The notes: generated from the letters alone by a model not told the origin. DNA of 64,000 nucleotides from GCA-2697345 sp045565015 (GCA_045565015.1 JBJLGD010000039.1:1-64000), one strand, 5' to 3'; numbered from the stretch's first letter, positions 26,698 to 35,573 are shown. Made by a program: numbers and translations.

Positions 26698-28128
26698 ATG
26701 AAGCATGTTAATGATTTGTCTTTTCGAGAAAGCGTTGACGTAATGTTTAATAGGGCGGTTGCGTTAATGGACCTCCCTGCCGGCTTAGAAGAGAAGATCC
26801 GTGTTTGTAATGCCACTTACACTGTAAGATTTGGTGTTCGTCTGCGGGGAGAAATCCATACTTTTACTGGTTATAGGTCAGTTCACTCAGAACACATGGA
26901 ACCTGTAAAAGGTGGAATAAGATACGCTCTCAGTGTTAATCAAGATGAGGTTGAAGCATTAGCAGCATTAATGACTTTTAAATGTGCGCTGGTGGAAACT
27001 CCTTTTGGTGGTTCGAAGGGCGGTCTGTGTATTAACCCTAAAGATTGGGAGGAAGATGAACTTGAACAAATTACGCGACGATTTGCATACGAACTGGCTA
27101 AAAGAGACTTGATAAACCCAAGTCAAAATGTTCCTGCCCCGGATATGGGCACTGGTGAAAGAGAAATGGCATGGATTGCAGATCAATATCAGCGAATGAA
27201 TACTACAGATATAAATGCTAGAGCTTGTGTCACGGGTAAGCCGATAAATGCTGGTGGGATAGCTGGTCGGGTAGAGGCAACTGGTCGTGGAATCCAATAT
27301 GCATTGAGAGAGTTTTTTAGGCACCCAAAGGATGTTGAGTCAGCGAAACTCAGGGGGACGTTAGATGGTAAAAATATTGTGGTTCAGGGGTTTGGTAATG
27401 TAGGTTATCACGCCGCAAAATTTTTAAGCGAAGAAGATAATTCTAATATTATAGCAGTTGTAGAACATGACGGTGCAGTTATAAACGCAGATGGTTTAGA
27501 TATAGAAGCCTTATATTGTCATATGCTTAAAACAGGGGGAGTAAAAAACTTTGAGGGAGGAGAATATCAAGATCATGGAGAAAAAGCACTAGAGATAGCG
27601 TGTGATATTTTGATTCCTGCAGCGATTGAAGGGAGTATAAATCCAGCTAACGCTCGGAGGATAAAAGCGCCTCTCATAATAGAAGCTGCTAATGGACCAA
27701 TTACCGCTAAGGCTGATGATATCCTCAGAGATATGGGAACGATCATTATCCCAGATATGTACGCTAACGCAGGTGGTGTAACAGTAAGTTACTTCGAATG
27801 GGTAAAAAATCTTAGTCATATCAGGTTTGGTAGAATGCAGAGGCGTCAAGAAGAAGCAAGGCATCACTTATTAGTAAACGAGTTGGATCGGGTACTTAGC
27901 GCCTCAGGCCTAGATTCTCGATTATCAGGAAAATTCAAAGAAGCATATCTTAGTGGAGCTGGTGAATTGGAGTTAGTAAGGTCTGGGCTGGATGATGCTA
28001 TGCGTACCGCGTATCAAAGTATGCGTAAAATTTGGCATGCGCGAGATGATGTTGAAGATTTGCGTACTGCGGCTTATTTAGTATCGATTGAACGCGTCGC
28101 TGAAAGTTATAGAACGAAAGGTTTATGA
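26698..28128 (+). CDS. gdhA: Glu/Leu/Phe/Val dehydrogenase (glutamate dehydrogenase)
   Basis: A 476-residue catabolic-type glutamate dehydrogenase. Substrate-site motifs are KGGIRYALSVNQDEVEALAALMTFKCAL and PFGGSKGGL with the catalytic lysines, and VPAPDMGTGEREM. The NAD(P) fold has VVQGFGNVGYHAAKFL and PAAIEGSINPANA. Near the C-terminus there is NAGGVTVSYFEWVKN. It converts glutamate to 2-oxoglutarate and ammonia. The cofactor is probably NAD, judging from an acidic residue after strand 2 (VVEHDGA). GGAAAG precedes the ATG. The stop codon abuts the start of the next gene (TGAATG), so the two are coupled. Confidence 0.92.
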   Translation: MKHVNDLSFRESVDVMFNRAVALMDLPAGLEEKIRVCNATYTVRFGVRLRGEIHTFTGYRSVHSEHMEPVKGGIRYALSVNQDEVEALAALMTFKCALVETPFGGSKGGLCINPKDWEEDELEQITRRFAYELAKRDLINPSQNVPAPDMGTGEREMAWIADQYQRMNTTDINARACVTGKPINAGGIAGRVEATGRGIQYALREFFRHPKDVESAKLRGTLDGKNIVVQGFGNVGYHAAKFLSEEDNSNIIAVVEHDGAVINADGLDIEALYCHMLKTGGVKNFEGGEYQDHGEKALEIACDILIPAAIEGSINPANARRIKAPLIIEAANGPITAKADDILRDMGTIIIPDMYANAGGVTVSYFEWVKNLSHIRFGRMQRRQEEARHHLLVNELDRVLSASGLDSRLSGKFKEAYLSGAGELELVRSGLDDAMRTAYQSMRKIWHARDDVEDLRTAAYLVSIERVAESYRTKGL

Positions 28129-28806
28129 ATGCATATAATTGATATCCCGAAACGTTACGTCGATAACTGTATCTCCAGGCGAGGGAAAAAGTATATTTTT
28201 GATAAAATTGATCCAAAAAAAACCGGGCTGTTGGTAATTGACATGCAAAACTGTTTTATTGTCCCTGGACTTTCGATTGTTGAAGTCCCCGGAGTTGAGA
28301 AGATCGCTCCAAACATAAACGCTCTAGCAAACTCAATGAGAACAGTTGGTGGCAAAGTGCTTTGGACTGAGCACGTTTATACTCCAGGCTGGTCATCTTG
28401 GTATGACCATTTTACTGACAAGGAATCTCGGGAGAGTATCGTAAAGGATACAGCAGAAGGCTCTTATGCTAGAGAGATTTGGAAAGGAATGGATAAGAGG
28501 AGTGAAGACCTTTTAATTACGAAGACAAGATCCAGCGCCTTAACACCTGGATCATCTAACTTAGGGGAAGTACTGGAGAACTTAGAGATTGATACCTTAA
28601 TCATCACTGGTACATTAACAAATGTCTGCTGTGAGTCCACAGCACGAGATGCGATGCTTTTAAATTATAAGACGATATTTGTTGGGGATGCTACTGGGAC
28701 GAGGAGTGATGAAGAGCATAATGCGACACTTATTAATATGATGCAGTTTTTTGCTGATTTAAGAATGACCAAGGACACAATTGATTTAATAGAAAATTCG
28801 AGTTAG
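28129..28806 (+). CDS. Isochorismatase-family cysteine hydrolase
   Basis: A 225-residue cysteine hydrolase. The catalytic triad is visible: Asp in LLVIDMQNCFI, Lys in ITKTRSSALTPGS, and Cys in TGTLTNVCCESTARDAML. The family includes nicotinamidase, ureidoacrylate and N-carbamoyl amidohydrolases; the TxxCCESTARDA form resembles RutB-type and N-carbamoylsarcosine-type enzymes. It starts directly after the gdhA stop, so an amide-cleaving or ammonia-releasing reaction linked to glutamate metabolism is a reasonable guess, not more. Confidence 0.85.
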   Translation: MHIIDIPKRYVDNCISRRGKKYIFDKIDPKKTGLLVIDMQNCFIVPGLSIVEVPGVEKIAPNINALANSMRTVGGKVLWTEHVYTPGWSSWYDHFTDKESRESIVKDTAEGSYAREIWKGMDKRSEDLLITKTRSSALTPGSSNLGEVLENLEIDTLIITGTLTNVCCESTARDAMLLNYKTIFVGDATGTRSDEEHNATLINMMQFFADLRMTKDTIDLIENSS

Positions 28807-28899
28807 TTTCTATTTAACTTAGGTTATATTTATAGTGCTGAATGTTAATAGCTAATTTAATAGATGAATTAGAGTTTTAAATTATTTTACAGGGTTTTT

Positions 28900-29277
28900 A
28901 TGATGAGTAGTCAGCTTGGATTTAGTGAAACGGTTTCGCCAGACGAATTAGTTGTAAGGAATGGTATTTTTTATAAGAAGTTCACTGATACTCCATTTAT
29001 CGGCGAAGTCTCAGGGCAACAAAACGGAACAATAAAAGATGGCCGACGAGATGGCTTTTGGGAGTCGTATTATGAGAGTGGCCAATTAAGTTGGAAAGGT
29101 TCTTATAAGAATGATTGTTTAGAGGGACCTTGGGAATACTATTATGAGAATGGACAATTAACCTTTAAGGGAGATTATACGGCTGGTAAGGAAGATGGAG
29201 TTTTTGAGTACTTTAAAGAAGATGGCTCTTTTGAGAAAAAAGAGACTTGGAAAAATGGTACTTTAATATTTGCTTAA
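28900..29277 (+). CDS. MORN-type repeat protein (YwqK family)
   Basis: A 125-residue protein with three or four repeats of the YwqK/MORN_2 type: DGFWESYYESGQLSWKGSY, EGPWEYYYENGQLTFKGDY and DGVFEYFKEDGSFEKKETW. The N-terminal part (VVRNGIFYKKFTDTPFIGEV) is an extra beta-hairpin start. There is no signal peptide. Such proteins are sometimes annotated as YwqK-type antitoxins, but no toxin gene is adjacent. A stretch of 93 non-coding bases precedes it. The following membrane-protein gene starts 24 bases later on the same strand. Confidence 0.82.
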   Translation: MMSSQLGFSETVSPDELVVRNGIFYKKFTDTPFIGEVSGQQNGTIKDGRRDGFWESYYESGQLSWKGSYKNDCLEGPWEYYYENGQLTFKGDYTAGKEDGVFEYFKEDGSFEKKETWKNGTLIFA

Positions 29278-29301
29278 CTCAAAAGAAAGAAAACAATTCA
29301 T

Positions 29302-29706
29302 ATGAAGAAAAAAGAATTTACAGTCATTGGCATGAACATGGAAACTATATCAATAGTTTATGCTATCATATTGATTTCTTGGGGTTTGGTAATAACCTCT
29401 ATGAGTGGTAGCCAGTCGATAACTTCTTTGATCCCAACATTTTTAGGTTTACCAATATTACTAATGGCTGCAGGGGCATTGATAATGCCGAGATTAAAGA
29501 AACTACTAATGCACTTGATAGTATTAATCGGCTTAATTACTTTTCTAGGTGGTTTAGATTTATTGCGTAGTTTTGGGGATGATAATGGTTTTTTTAGGAA
29601 TGGTTGGGCCAGTCTTTCAAAGCTTATGATGTTGATTACAGGCTTCATCTTTACGGTTCTCTGTGTAAGATCTTTTATTTTTACACGCAGAAATCGTGAA
29701 ACCTAG
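29302..29706 (+). CDS. Conserved small membrane protein, four helices
   Basis: A 134-residue protein with four hydrophobic segments at about residues 15-33, 40-57, 65-85 and 107-127. The sequence between them includes SGSQSITSLIPTFLGLP, FLGGLDLLRSF and GWASLSKLMML, and it ends SFIFTRRNRE. It looks like a conserved hypothetical membrane protein found in marine bacteria, but I cannot name a function. The first in-frame ATG (29302) is used; MNMETISI, 15 residues in, would also fit the membrane topology. No ribosome site decides between them. Confidence 0.7.
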   Translation: MKKKEFTVIGMNMETISIVYAIILISWGLVITSMSGSQSITSLIPTFLGLPILLMAAGALIMPRLKKLLMHLIVLIGLITFLGGLDLLRSFGDDNGFFRNGWASLSKLMMLITGFIFTVLCVRSFIFTRRNRET

Positions 29707-29742
29707 GGCCAGATTTTTAATTCTAATTAGGTTAAGGATGAC

Positions 29743-30375
29743 TTAGTTTTTTTGCAATAAGACAATGTCTTTTGAAACTATCTCATATGTCCAGTCAAGT
29801 TTTTTGGAAATTACCTCGAAGGTCTGTTCGCAGTAAAAAACAACATGTGTTGGATCTCTTCTATAATACCAATTCTTAAAAAATTGATCACTGGTCATAA
29901 AGCAAGTCATTACTCCTAGCCATCCGTGCTTTTTAAGTAAAGAATCTAATTTACAAAATTCTCTTGATGGATGAAAAAAATGTTCCACAGTTTCAGTACA
30001 GCTTATAAAATCATAAGTTTTAGAAAAAATAGATTTGTTCGGGAAAAAGAAAGGGTCATATAGATCCATATCAAACCCATTAGATTTCAACATATCAGCT
30101 AAAGCTGGACCATGCCCACATCCATAATCAAGACCTTTATCACCTTTAGATATTTTAGTTTTTAGAGGTGTAGCGAGCTTTGAAAGGAAATTTCGATATC
30201 TTTGATCATTTATAATATTTTGATGGGTGAGATAATGTGCCTTCTCTTCGACGGAAGTTGGCAAGCAGGTTTTATCCATAAATTTAGCTAAACAGATACT
30301 GCATTTCCAATATTTTTTTTGATCTATAACATCGAAAATCTCAATAGCTGCGCTTTCACATACTATACATTTCAT
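29743..30375 (-). CDS. SAM-dependent methyltransferase with N-terminal zinc ribbon
   Basis: A 210-residue protein. Residues 1-30 form a four-cysteine ribbon (CIVCESAA then CSICLAKF). A class I methyltransferase core follows: GLDYGCGHGPALADML is motif I, DLYDPFF the acidic loop, FISCTETVEHFFHPSREF motif II and WLGVMTCFM after it. The late section WYYRRDPTHVVFYCEQTF is typical of methyltransferase family 23 proteins. Substrate unknown; such ribbon-methyltransferases occur in cell-surface sugar or small-molecule modification. It is followed by hemG upstream on the same strand with a 25-base gap. Confidence 0.82.
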   Translation of the reverse strand: MKCIVCESAAIEIFDVIDQKKYWKCSICLAKFMDKTCLPTSVEEKAHYLTHQNIINDQRYRNFLSKLATPLKTKISKGDKGLDYGCGHGPALADMLKSNGFDMDLYDPFFFPNKSIFSKTYDFISCTETVEHFFHPSREFCKLDSLLKKHGWLGVMTCFMTSDQFFKNWYYRRDPTHVVFYCEQTFEVISKKLDWTYEIVSKDIVLLQKN

Positions 30376-30400
30376 CCAACAAAAAACCTACCCATGGTAA

Positions 30401-30919
30401 TTATTTAATTTTTTGGATAAATTGATCAACTTTTTCCCAGTCTGTAAATTCGTATATACCAGAAGTATCAGTTGGGCCCTTGGTAAACCACATAATAAGT
30501 CGGATTACGTGTTTATCAAAAAAACGATATTTAGGGTAATCAATTTTACCTGCGAACACTCCCAAAACTTCTGGTTGCCAATTTGAGAGTTTTAGAAATT
30601 TCTTTACATACGGATTTGTTTCAGGACTATCCTTATTTGGTTTTCGTGCTACTGCGTTAACGCTAAAGAAACTGGCTTTAACAGTTTTTAAAATTTCTAG
30701 ATTTCTCTTAATGAACTCGTATAATTCTGGCTGATGCTTACCATATCGAATACTAGCTCCAATAATTATTGTTTCGTACAAACTTAGGTCTATGTTTTTC
30801 ACGTCCTCGATTGGAATCAATTCTATTAACGACTTCTTCTTTGACCTATCAGCAATATAATCACAAATATGCTTTGTGTGCCCATCTGTTGTGGAATATA
30901 TAATCAGTTTTTTTGTCAT
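30401..30919 (-). CDS. hemG: Menaquinone-dependent-type protoporphyrinogen IX oxidase HemG
   Basis: A 172-residue flavodoxin-fold enzyme that oxidises protoporphyrinogen IX to protoporphyrin IX, passing electrons to the quinone pool. The FMN loop is YSTTDGHTKHICDYI, followed by IIIGASIRYGKHQPELYEFI and FFSVNAVARKPNKDSPETNPY, all typical of E. coli HemG. The long insert loop FAGKIDYPKYRFFDKHVIRLIMWFTKGPTD is present, which separates HemG from ordinary flavodoxins. No other haem gene is near. HemG is mainly gammaproteobacterial, so its presence here may be notable. Confidence 0.92.
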   Translation of the reverse strand: MTKKLIIYSTTDGHTKHICDYIADRSKKKSLIELIPIEDVKNIDLSLYETIIIGASIRYGKHQPELYEFIKRNLEILKTVKASFFSVNAVARKPNKDSPETNPYVKKFLKLSNWQPEVLGVFAGKIDYPKYRFFDKHVIRLIMWFTKGPTDTSGIYEFTDWEKVDQFIQKIK

Positions 30920-31044
30920 TTTAATTTTTTTTTAATACAGTTATTTAATGTTATGTTCTAGAGATTCTTTATGGGACTAGTAATTATATCAGCGATGTAC
31001 ATTTTATAAGTTTAATTCGAAAACAAATCTTTTAGAGGGATTAT

Positions 31045-32700
31045 ATGGCATATAGTTTTAATACAGGTACTTACAGTCTAAAGGTTACGACCAAATCAGA
31101 AAATGCACAACGTTGGTTTGATAGGGGTTTAATTTGGGCTTATGGTTTTCACTGGGAGGAGGCAGTCGAATGCTTTAAAGAAGCACTTAAAGAAGATTCA
31201 GAATTTGCCATGGGTTGGTGGGGAGTAGCATACTCTTATGGACCTGAATATAATAGAATGTGGCATCAGCTAGATGAAATTGAATTACCATTAATACTAA
31301 GCGAGTGCTTTAAAGCATCTCAACGGGCCTTGGAGTTGAGTAGGGGTATAACACCAATAGAAAAAGATTTAATCGTTGCGTTAAGTCATAGGCATCCCTC
31401 GGACGCTCCTCCTAGTAACTTTGATGATTGGACTAATGACTATGCAGATGCAATGAGGAATGTTAAAAAAAAGTATCCCGAAGATCCAGATGTCAGCACA
31501 CTATTAGCGGAAGCAATTATGTCTAGGACGCCGTGGAAGCTATGGGATTTAGAGTCGGGAAAGCCAGCCGAGGGGGCATCCACTCTTGAAGCTAAGAGCA
31601 TTTTAGAAAAAGCAATTGCAGACGTTGAATTAAAAGGTTCGCATCCACATGCTGGACTTTTACATTATTATATTCATGTTATGGAAATGTCTCCAAACCC
31701 GGAGGCAGCATTAAGGGCAGGAGATATAATGCGTACTCTTGTTCCAGATTGTGGACATTTGTTACATATGCCTACCCATATTGATTTCCAATGTGGGAAT
31801 TATAATGATGTTGTGGAGCGTAACTCTGAAGCAATTGAATCTGATAAAAAAGTGATCGCGCGAGATGGAAATTTAAATCTATTTGCAGGTTCTGTTATAC
31901 ATAATATTCATTTTAAACTTTATGGGGCTATGTTTATGGGAAGCTACCGCTCCTCCATGGAAGCGATTAAGCAGTTTGATGAACTCATTACTGAAGATTT
32001 ACTAAAAATAAAGAGCCCTCCAATGGCTAATCTCTATGAAGGTTATTATGGCTTGAGGTATCATGCACTAATTAGATTTGGAAAATGGCAAGAAATTATA
32101 GATTTAGAGGCTCCTACGGATTCCAATTTATTTTTAGTTACTACATCGATATATCGTTATGCTCGAGCCTTAGCATATGCGGCATTAGGAGATGTACCTT
32201 TAGCAAGAAAAGAACAAGAACTCTTTCATGCGTCTTGCGATAAGGTTCCAGAAGAGAGAGTTATGTTCAATAATAAATGCGTTGATTTATTAAAAATCGC
32301 AAACGCGATGTTAAACGGAGAGATTGAGTACCGATCAGGTAAATTTGAAATAGCTTTTCAACATCTAAATCAAGCAATCAAGAACGAGGACAATCTGCCT
32401 TACGATGAACCTTGGGGTTGGATGCAACCGGCGCGTCACGCCTTAGGCGCCTTGCTCCTTGAACAGGGGGAAATTGAGCAAGCAGAAGCTGTATATAAAG
32501 CTGATCTTGGGTTTGACAGCTCTATAATCAGAGCTCGGAGACATCCAAATAATGTGTGGAGTCTGCACGGGTTATCAGAGTGTTTGAGACGTCAAGGAAA
32601 ACAGTTAGAATTGAATTTGATTTCACAAAATTTAGATTTAGCATTAGGACGAACAGATATTCCAATAAAGGCCTCATGTTTTTGCAGACTAGAGCACTGA
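31045..32700 (+). CDS. Tetratricopeptide-repeat protein
   Basis: A 551-residue soluble protein without a signal peptide. It begins with an SEL1/TPR-like unit (AQRWFDRGLIWAYGFHWEEAVECFKEALKEDSEFA). Further helical repeats run to the C-terminus (QLNLASQ-like YRYARALAYAALGDVPLARKEQELF and EIAFQHLNQAIKNED). Characteristic conserved stretches are WWGVAYSYGPEYNRMW, HPHAGLLHYYIHVMEMS and CGHLLHMPTHIDFQCGNY; the His-rich patch around residues 200-250 may be a ligand site. Homologues occur in many proteobacteria without a known role. A GAGGGATT ribosome site precedes ATG. It is isolated: neighbours run the other way. Confidence 0.82.
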   Translation: MAYSFNTGTYSLKVTTKSENAQRWFDRGLIWAYGFHWEEAVECFKEALKEDSEFAMGWWGVAYSYGPEYNRMWHQLDEIELPLILSECFKASQRALELSRGITPIEKDLIVALSHRHPSDAPPSNFDDWTNDYADAMRNVKKKYPEDPDVSTLLAEAIMSRTPWKLWDLESGKPAEGASTLEAKSILEKAIADVELKGSHPHAGLLHYYIHVMEMSPNPEAALRAGDIMRTLVPDCGHLLHMPTHIDFQCGNYNDVVERNSEAIESDKKVIARDGNLNLFAGSVIHNIHFKLYGAMFMGSYRSSMEAIKQFDELITEDLLKIKSPPMANLYEGYYGLRYHALIRFGKWQEIIDLEAPTDSNLFLVTTSIYRYARALAYAALGDVPLARKEQELFHASCDKVPEERVMFNNKCVDLLKIANAMLNGEIEYRSGKFEIAFQHLNQAIKNEDNLPYDEPWGWMQPARHALGALLLEQGEIEQAEAVYKADLGFDSSIIRARRHPNNVWSLHGLSECLRRQGKQLELNLISQNLDLALGRTDIPIKASCFCRLEH

Positions 32701-32754
32701 TCATGAAATTGGCTATAATTGTAAGCCTAATGTAATTCGTACCCGTTCATTTTT

Positions 32755-33102
32755 TTAAAGAGATGTTTGTCCTTTATAAACATTCACAACGATCACCCCA
32801 GCTACAATTAAAAATAAGCCAATTATGGTTTGCCAGTTTAAGGTTTGTTTGTAAAAAATATAACTTAAAAGCGTAACAGAGAAAACACCGAGTCCTGCCC
32901 AAGAGGCATATATTATGGCTAACGACAGCTTTTGGGATAAAACTGCCAGAAGATAAATTGTTAAGCCGTATGAAACAAAGACAACAATAGTCGGAAATAT
33001 TTTTGAAAAATTCTTTGTTATTGGTAATAACATTGTACCGAGAACTTCAAATACAATAGCAATAAACAGAATTACATATACGTTCATATTTAAGAAAACC
33101 AT
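32755..33102 (-). CDS. Small multidrug resistance (SMR/EmrE-like) transporter
   Basis: A 115-residue protein with four membrane helices. The membrane-embedded glutamate of the proton/drug site is in FEVLGTML, and LAIIYASWAGLGVFSV is the helix 3 packing motif. The C-terminal helix contains WQTIIGLFLIVAGVIVVNVY. Family members export quaternary cations, guanidinium or polyamines; sequence alone does not separate these. ATG at 33102 overlaps nothing but directly follows the DUF805 stop (TGAATG); the family-typical start NVYVILF would use ATG at 33087. Confidence 0.9.
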   Translation of the reverse strand: MVFLNMNVYVILFIAIVFEVLGTMLLPITKNFSKIFPTIVVFVSYGLTIYLLAVLSQKLSLAIIYASWAGLGVFSVTLLSYIFYKQTLNWQTIIGLFLIVAGVIVVNVYKGQTSL

Positions 33103-33444
33103 TCAATATCTATTATCTTCGTCAATAGATGGTTGAACTGCCCAATACAATAGGGCCAATAGGCCTATCCCGGTTAGGATTAAAAGACCCCACCATCCGC
33201 TTCTATTAACATCATGTAAACGTCGTATCAAAACAGCTAGTCCAGGCAATAAAGTGGCTAGATTAAAAATAGAGTTTATAGGTGTGTTCTCCATGTCTTT
33301 TAAGATTGAACCATCCGCAATCAAGGTACATAAACCACCTATCAAAATAAATAAACACCAATACCAATATTCGGACCTTGTTGCCCGTCCTGAAAATGTT
33401 GCGTACTTATTAAAACAGCTGGAAATTGCTTGTCCAAAATTCAT
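33103..33444 (-). CDS. DUF805 membrane protein
   Basis: A 113-residue inner-membrane protein of the DUF805 family. It starts with AISSCFNKYATFSGRATRSEYWYWCLF, the family hallmark, and continues with helices at about residues 26-45, 58-75 and 84-105. RRLHDVNRSGWWGLL is the second conserved motif. Function unknown; such proteins are linked in some bacteria with lysozyme-inhibitor or stress regulons. Its stop codon abuts the SMR gene start, so the two are one transcript. Confidence 0.9.
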   Translation of the reverse strand: MNFGQAISSCFNKYATFSGRATRSEYWYWCLFILIGGLCTLIADGSILKDMENTPINSIFNLATLLPGLAVLIRRLHDVNRSGWWGLLILTGIGLLALLYWAVQPSIDEDNRY

Positions 33445-33586
33445 GACACGGTCCTTTACTGCTACATTCTATAGAAAAATTAAAATAATTAATCAAACTG
33501 TTGATGAATAATAAAAAAAATCACTAGCTAGTTTGTTATTAAAATCATGATATAGTTACCGCAGTAAGGGAGTTAGTATTAAATAA

Positions 33587-33728
33587 TTATTTGTAAATAC
33601 TTAAACCATATAAAGGAGTTTGGTTGTTTTCCCCATCAACCTAAAGCTTTTATGTGGGATTCCTTATGGGGAATATCGTATATAAATTTGATCTTAGGCC
33701 AATCTTTTAACGTCACAAAAAAACTCAT
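33587..33728 (-). pseudogene. Possible frameshifted small gene remnant
   Basis: In the 340-bp gap between the DUF805 and VOC genes, the minus strand reads MSFFVTLKDWPKIKFIYDIP then HKESHIKALG before TGA at 33636-33638. A one-base shift at that point continues VDGENNQTPLYGLSIYK to TAA at 33587-33589. The frame is also open upstream to about 33763 (GDVLGIDSISN). The balanced residue mix resembles coding sequence broken by a single indel. I do not recognise a family. There is no ribosome site, so it may be a decayed gene. The rest of the gap (33445-33586 and 33729-33785) shows nothing, apart from an 8-bp inverted repeat at 33629-33636 and 33666-33673 inside this feature. Confidence 0.3.
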
Positions 33729-33785
33729 ATTAGAAATAGAGTCGATACCTAAGACATCACCAGTTTAGCTAGGAGCTTTAAATAT

Positions 33786-34397
33786 TCATATTTCAATTAG
33801 TCCAGTGGGTGTTTGAATAATCGCCTTCAGCGACGAGTATTGTGATTTCCTACAAATAATTCTTGAATCATTAAACATCGAATTAATAAAAAAGGTTAAT
33901 TTAGAAGGATCAGGATGGGATAGGATTAGTGAGGATAACCGGTACCCGAGATCAGGTAACCTATTTGTTGGCGAAGCTGCACCTTTCCAATCAATTAAAG
34001 AAGGGGCACACCCGTCCATGGGAAGTGATCCGTCTTTGGGAATTGTTAGGTTCCATTCCAAAGTGCCCCTTGATACTGAACAGATCTCTCCTGGGTAATA
34101 AGGTGTCTGTTTGAAATGTTCAGACATTCTTTTTGTTTCACAAACCCATGTGATAATCCTTGGTGAACCCGAAAAGGTATCAAGATTATACCAAAGTGGG
34201 CGATTAGGTTTGGGTGCTTGGGAATCAATAGCGATTACTTCAAAATAGCAATCACCAAGATTTAGTAATCTATTATGTGTGCCAAACTGATCGTGCGATC
34301 CCCCGTGGTCTAAAGAAACACCAAGGCTTTTTTCACTAAAAGATAGACCTGTAGACAAGTTCTCTGCAGCTAAAACAATATGATCAATTTTTAACAC
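33786..34397 (-). CDS. Glyoxalase-like (VOC superfamily) domain protein
   Basis: A 203-residue protein of the glyoxalase-like domain 3 group. The N-terminal module LKIDHIVLAAENLSTGLSFSEKSLGV carries the usual first metal-ligand-type His, and GTHNRLLNLGDCYFEVIAID the beta strand with Glu. PTNRLPDLGYRLSSLILSHPDPSKLT starts the second half. Members cleave or rearrange small metabolites, but substrates are mostly unknown. The start is GTG at 34397, supported by AGGAT upstream. It stands alone. Confidence 0.82.
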   Translation of the reverse strand: MLKIDHIVLAAENLSTGLSFSEKSLGVSLDHGGSHDQFGTHNRLLNLGDCYFEVIAIDSQAPKPNRPLWYNLDTFSGSPRIITWVCETKRMSEHFKQTPYYPGEICSVSRGTLEWNLTIPKDGSLPMDGCAPSLIDWKGAASPTNRLPDLGYRLSSLILSHPDPSKLTFFINSMFNDSRIICRKSQYSSLKAIIQTPTGLIEI

Positions 34398-34568
34398 ACC
34401 ATCCTACTATAATTTTTTAGTCTTAGCTTCAATCGTCCAGCCATCGTAAAAGTACCACTAAACCTTTTTGCTGAACTGAGAGTATCTACCAGTGTGGTCA
34501 GACTTTAGTATGGAAGTAGTCGATAAGACTATTTTGATGAGTAATTTTGGGTTTTGAAGAGGTTGAGA

Positions 34569-35573
34569 TTAATTCTCGTCAAGAAAATTAAGTCCTTCAT
34601 TCTTGTTTTGGAAAAATTTCAAAGGAACGATACTGGAACCAAAATTTGACAGATCAAAAAATCCATAAACGCCATAAGACATATCCCACCCCATTGAACC
34701 ACCTGAGTAATCACCCACACCTATTAAATAACCCTTATTGCATTTAACACCTATATTGGGCGCCAAATCTGAACATCTCTTATCACTAATTGTTCCAATA
34801 ATTTGATACGAATATTCGACATCGTATCCATCAGGCGAGTCTTTAATCCAGACTGTGCCATTTCGATCTTCAAAGTCAAAATTTGCTGGGGAGCATCGCT
34901 CTAGTTGTGCTGCCAAAGAGATTTTCTCGCATTTACCATCACTGGAACACCAACTTGGTCTTATGGGGGCAAAATTGGAAATTGAACTACCCATAAATAG
35001 TCCTGGATTTTTGAAAAATTGTCCTAATTCTTTGATCTCAAAAACTTCAGCAAATTCCTCAAAATTGTCACCTGACATCCATGGGCGATTGAAACAAAAC
35101 GGGTGAACCATCGTTTCATTGATTGTCCATCCTAATAATGGGTTATCAGGGATCTCTAGCGCCGCACCATTTATGGAAAAAATTGTCCACCCATCATCTG
35201 CCTTATTGTACCAAATCAATCCATTACCCAGCATGAAACCACGCCATCCAATAGGTGAACAGGGCGCATTGTCTCCCAGCACCTGTGATATCCATTCTTC
35301 ATCAAACACTTCTTTGAAGGTCTTGTTTGCAACAAATTCTTTTCTTGGACCATTTTGTAATTCGCCTTGGACCAGCGAAAAAACTCCAGACAGGTCTTCA
35401 TTGGAAACTAAACTTTGAACTTTCAACCCAAAGGCATAAGCGTCTTCCGGTGTATAGTAATTTTGCCAGAAATCTGCATAGTCCTTGTCTTCTTTACTGC
35501 ATTCATTCGCCATTACCGGCGAAACCAACAAAACAAAAAAACAAATCAAAAATGAATATCTACCAAATCCCAT
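34569..35573 (-). CDS. Secreted hypothetical protein, cysteine-containing
   Basis: A 334-residue protein with a clear Sec signal peptide (residues 1-22, SFLICFFVLLVSPVMA before NEC). The mature part has about twelve cysteines, suggesting disulfides in the periplasm or outside the cell. Recognisable stretches are CSPIGWRGFMLGNGLIWYNK in the first half and KGYLIGVGDYSGGSMGWDMSYGVYGFF near the end. I cannot assign a family. GGAGGA lies upstream of the ATG. By eye its GC content is somewhat higher than its neighbours', so horizontal transfer is possible. About 170 non-coding bases separate it from the VOC gene. Confidence 0.65.
   Translation of the reverse strand: MGFGRYSFLICFFVLLVSPVMANECSKEDKDYADFWQNYYTPEDAYAFGLKVQSLVSNEDLSGVFSLVQGELQNGPRKEFVANKTFKEVFDEEWISQVLGDNAPCSPIGWRGFMLGNGLIWYNKADDGWTIFSINGAALEIPDNPLLGWTINETMVHPFCFNRPWMSGDNFEEFAEVFEIKELGQFFKNPGLFMGSSISNFAPIRPSWCSSDGKCEKISLAAQLERCSPANFDFEDRNGTVWIKDSPDGYDVEYSYQIIGTISDKRCSDLAPNIGVKCNKGYLIGVGDYSGGSMGWDMSYGVYGFFDLSNFGSSIVPLKFFQNKNEGLNFLDEN

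Noticed and set aside
32701..32754. Weak GGCT/AGCC stem after the TPR gene as a terminator
   Set aside because: Only four to seven imperfect pairs and no T-tract.
33652..33768. Plus-strand 38-codon frame antisense to the suspected remnant
   Set aside because: The minus strand reads as the more plausible coding strand, and this frame lacks a placed ribosome site.
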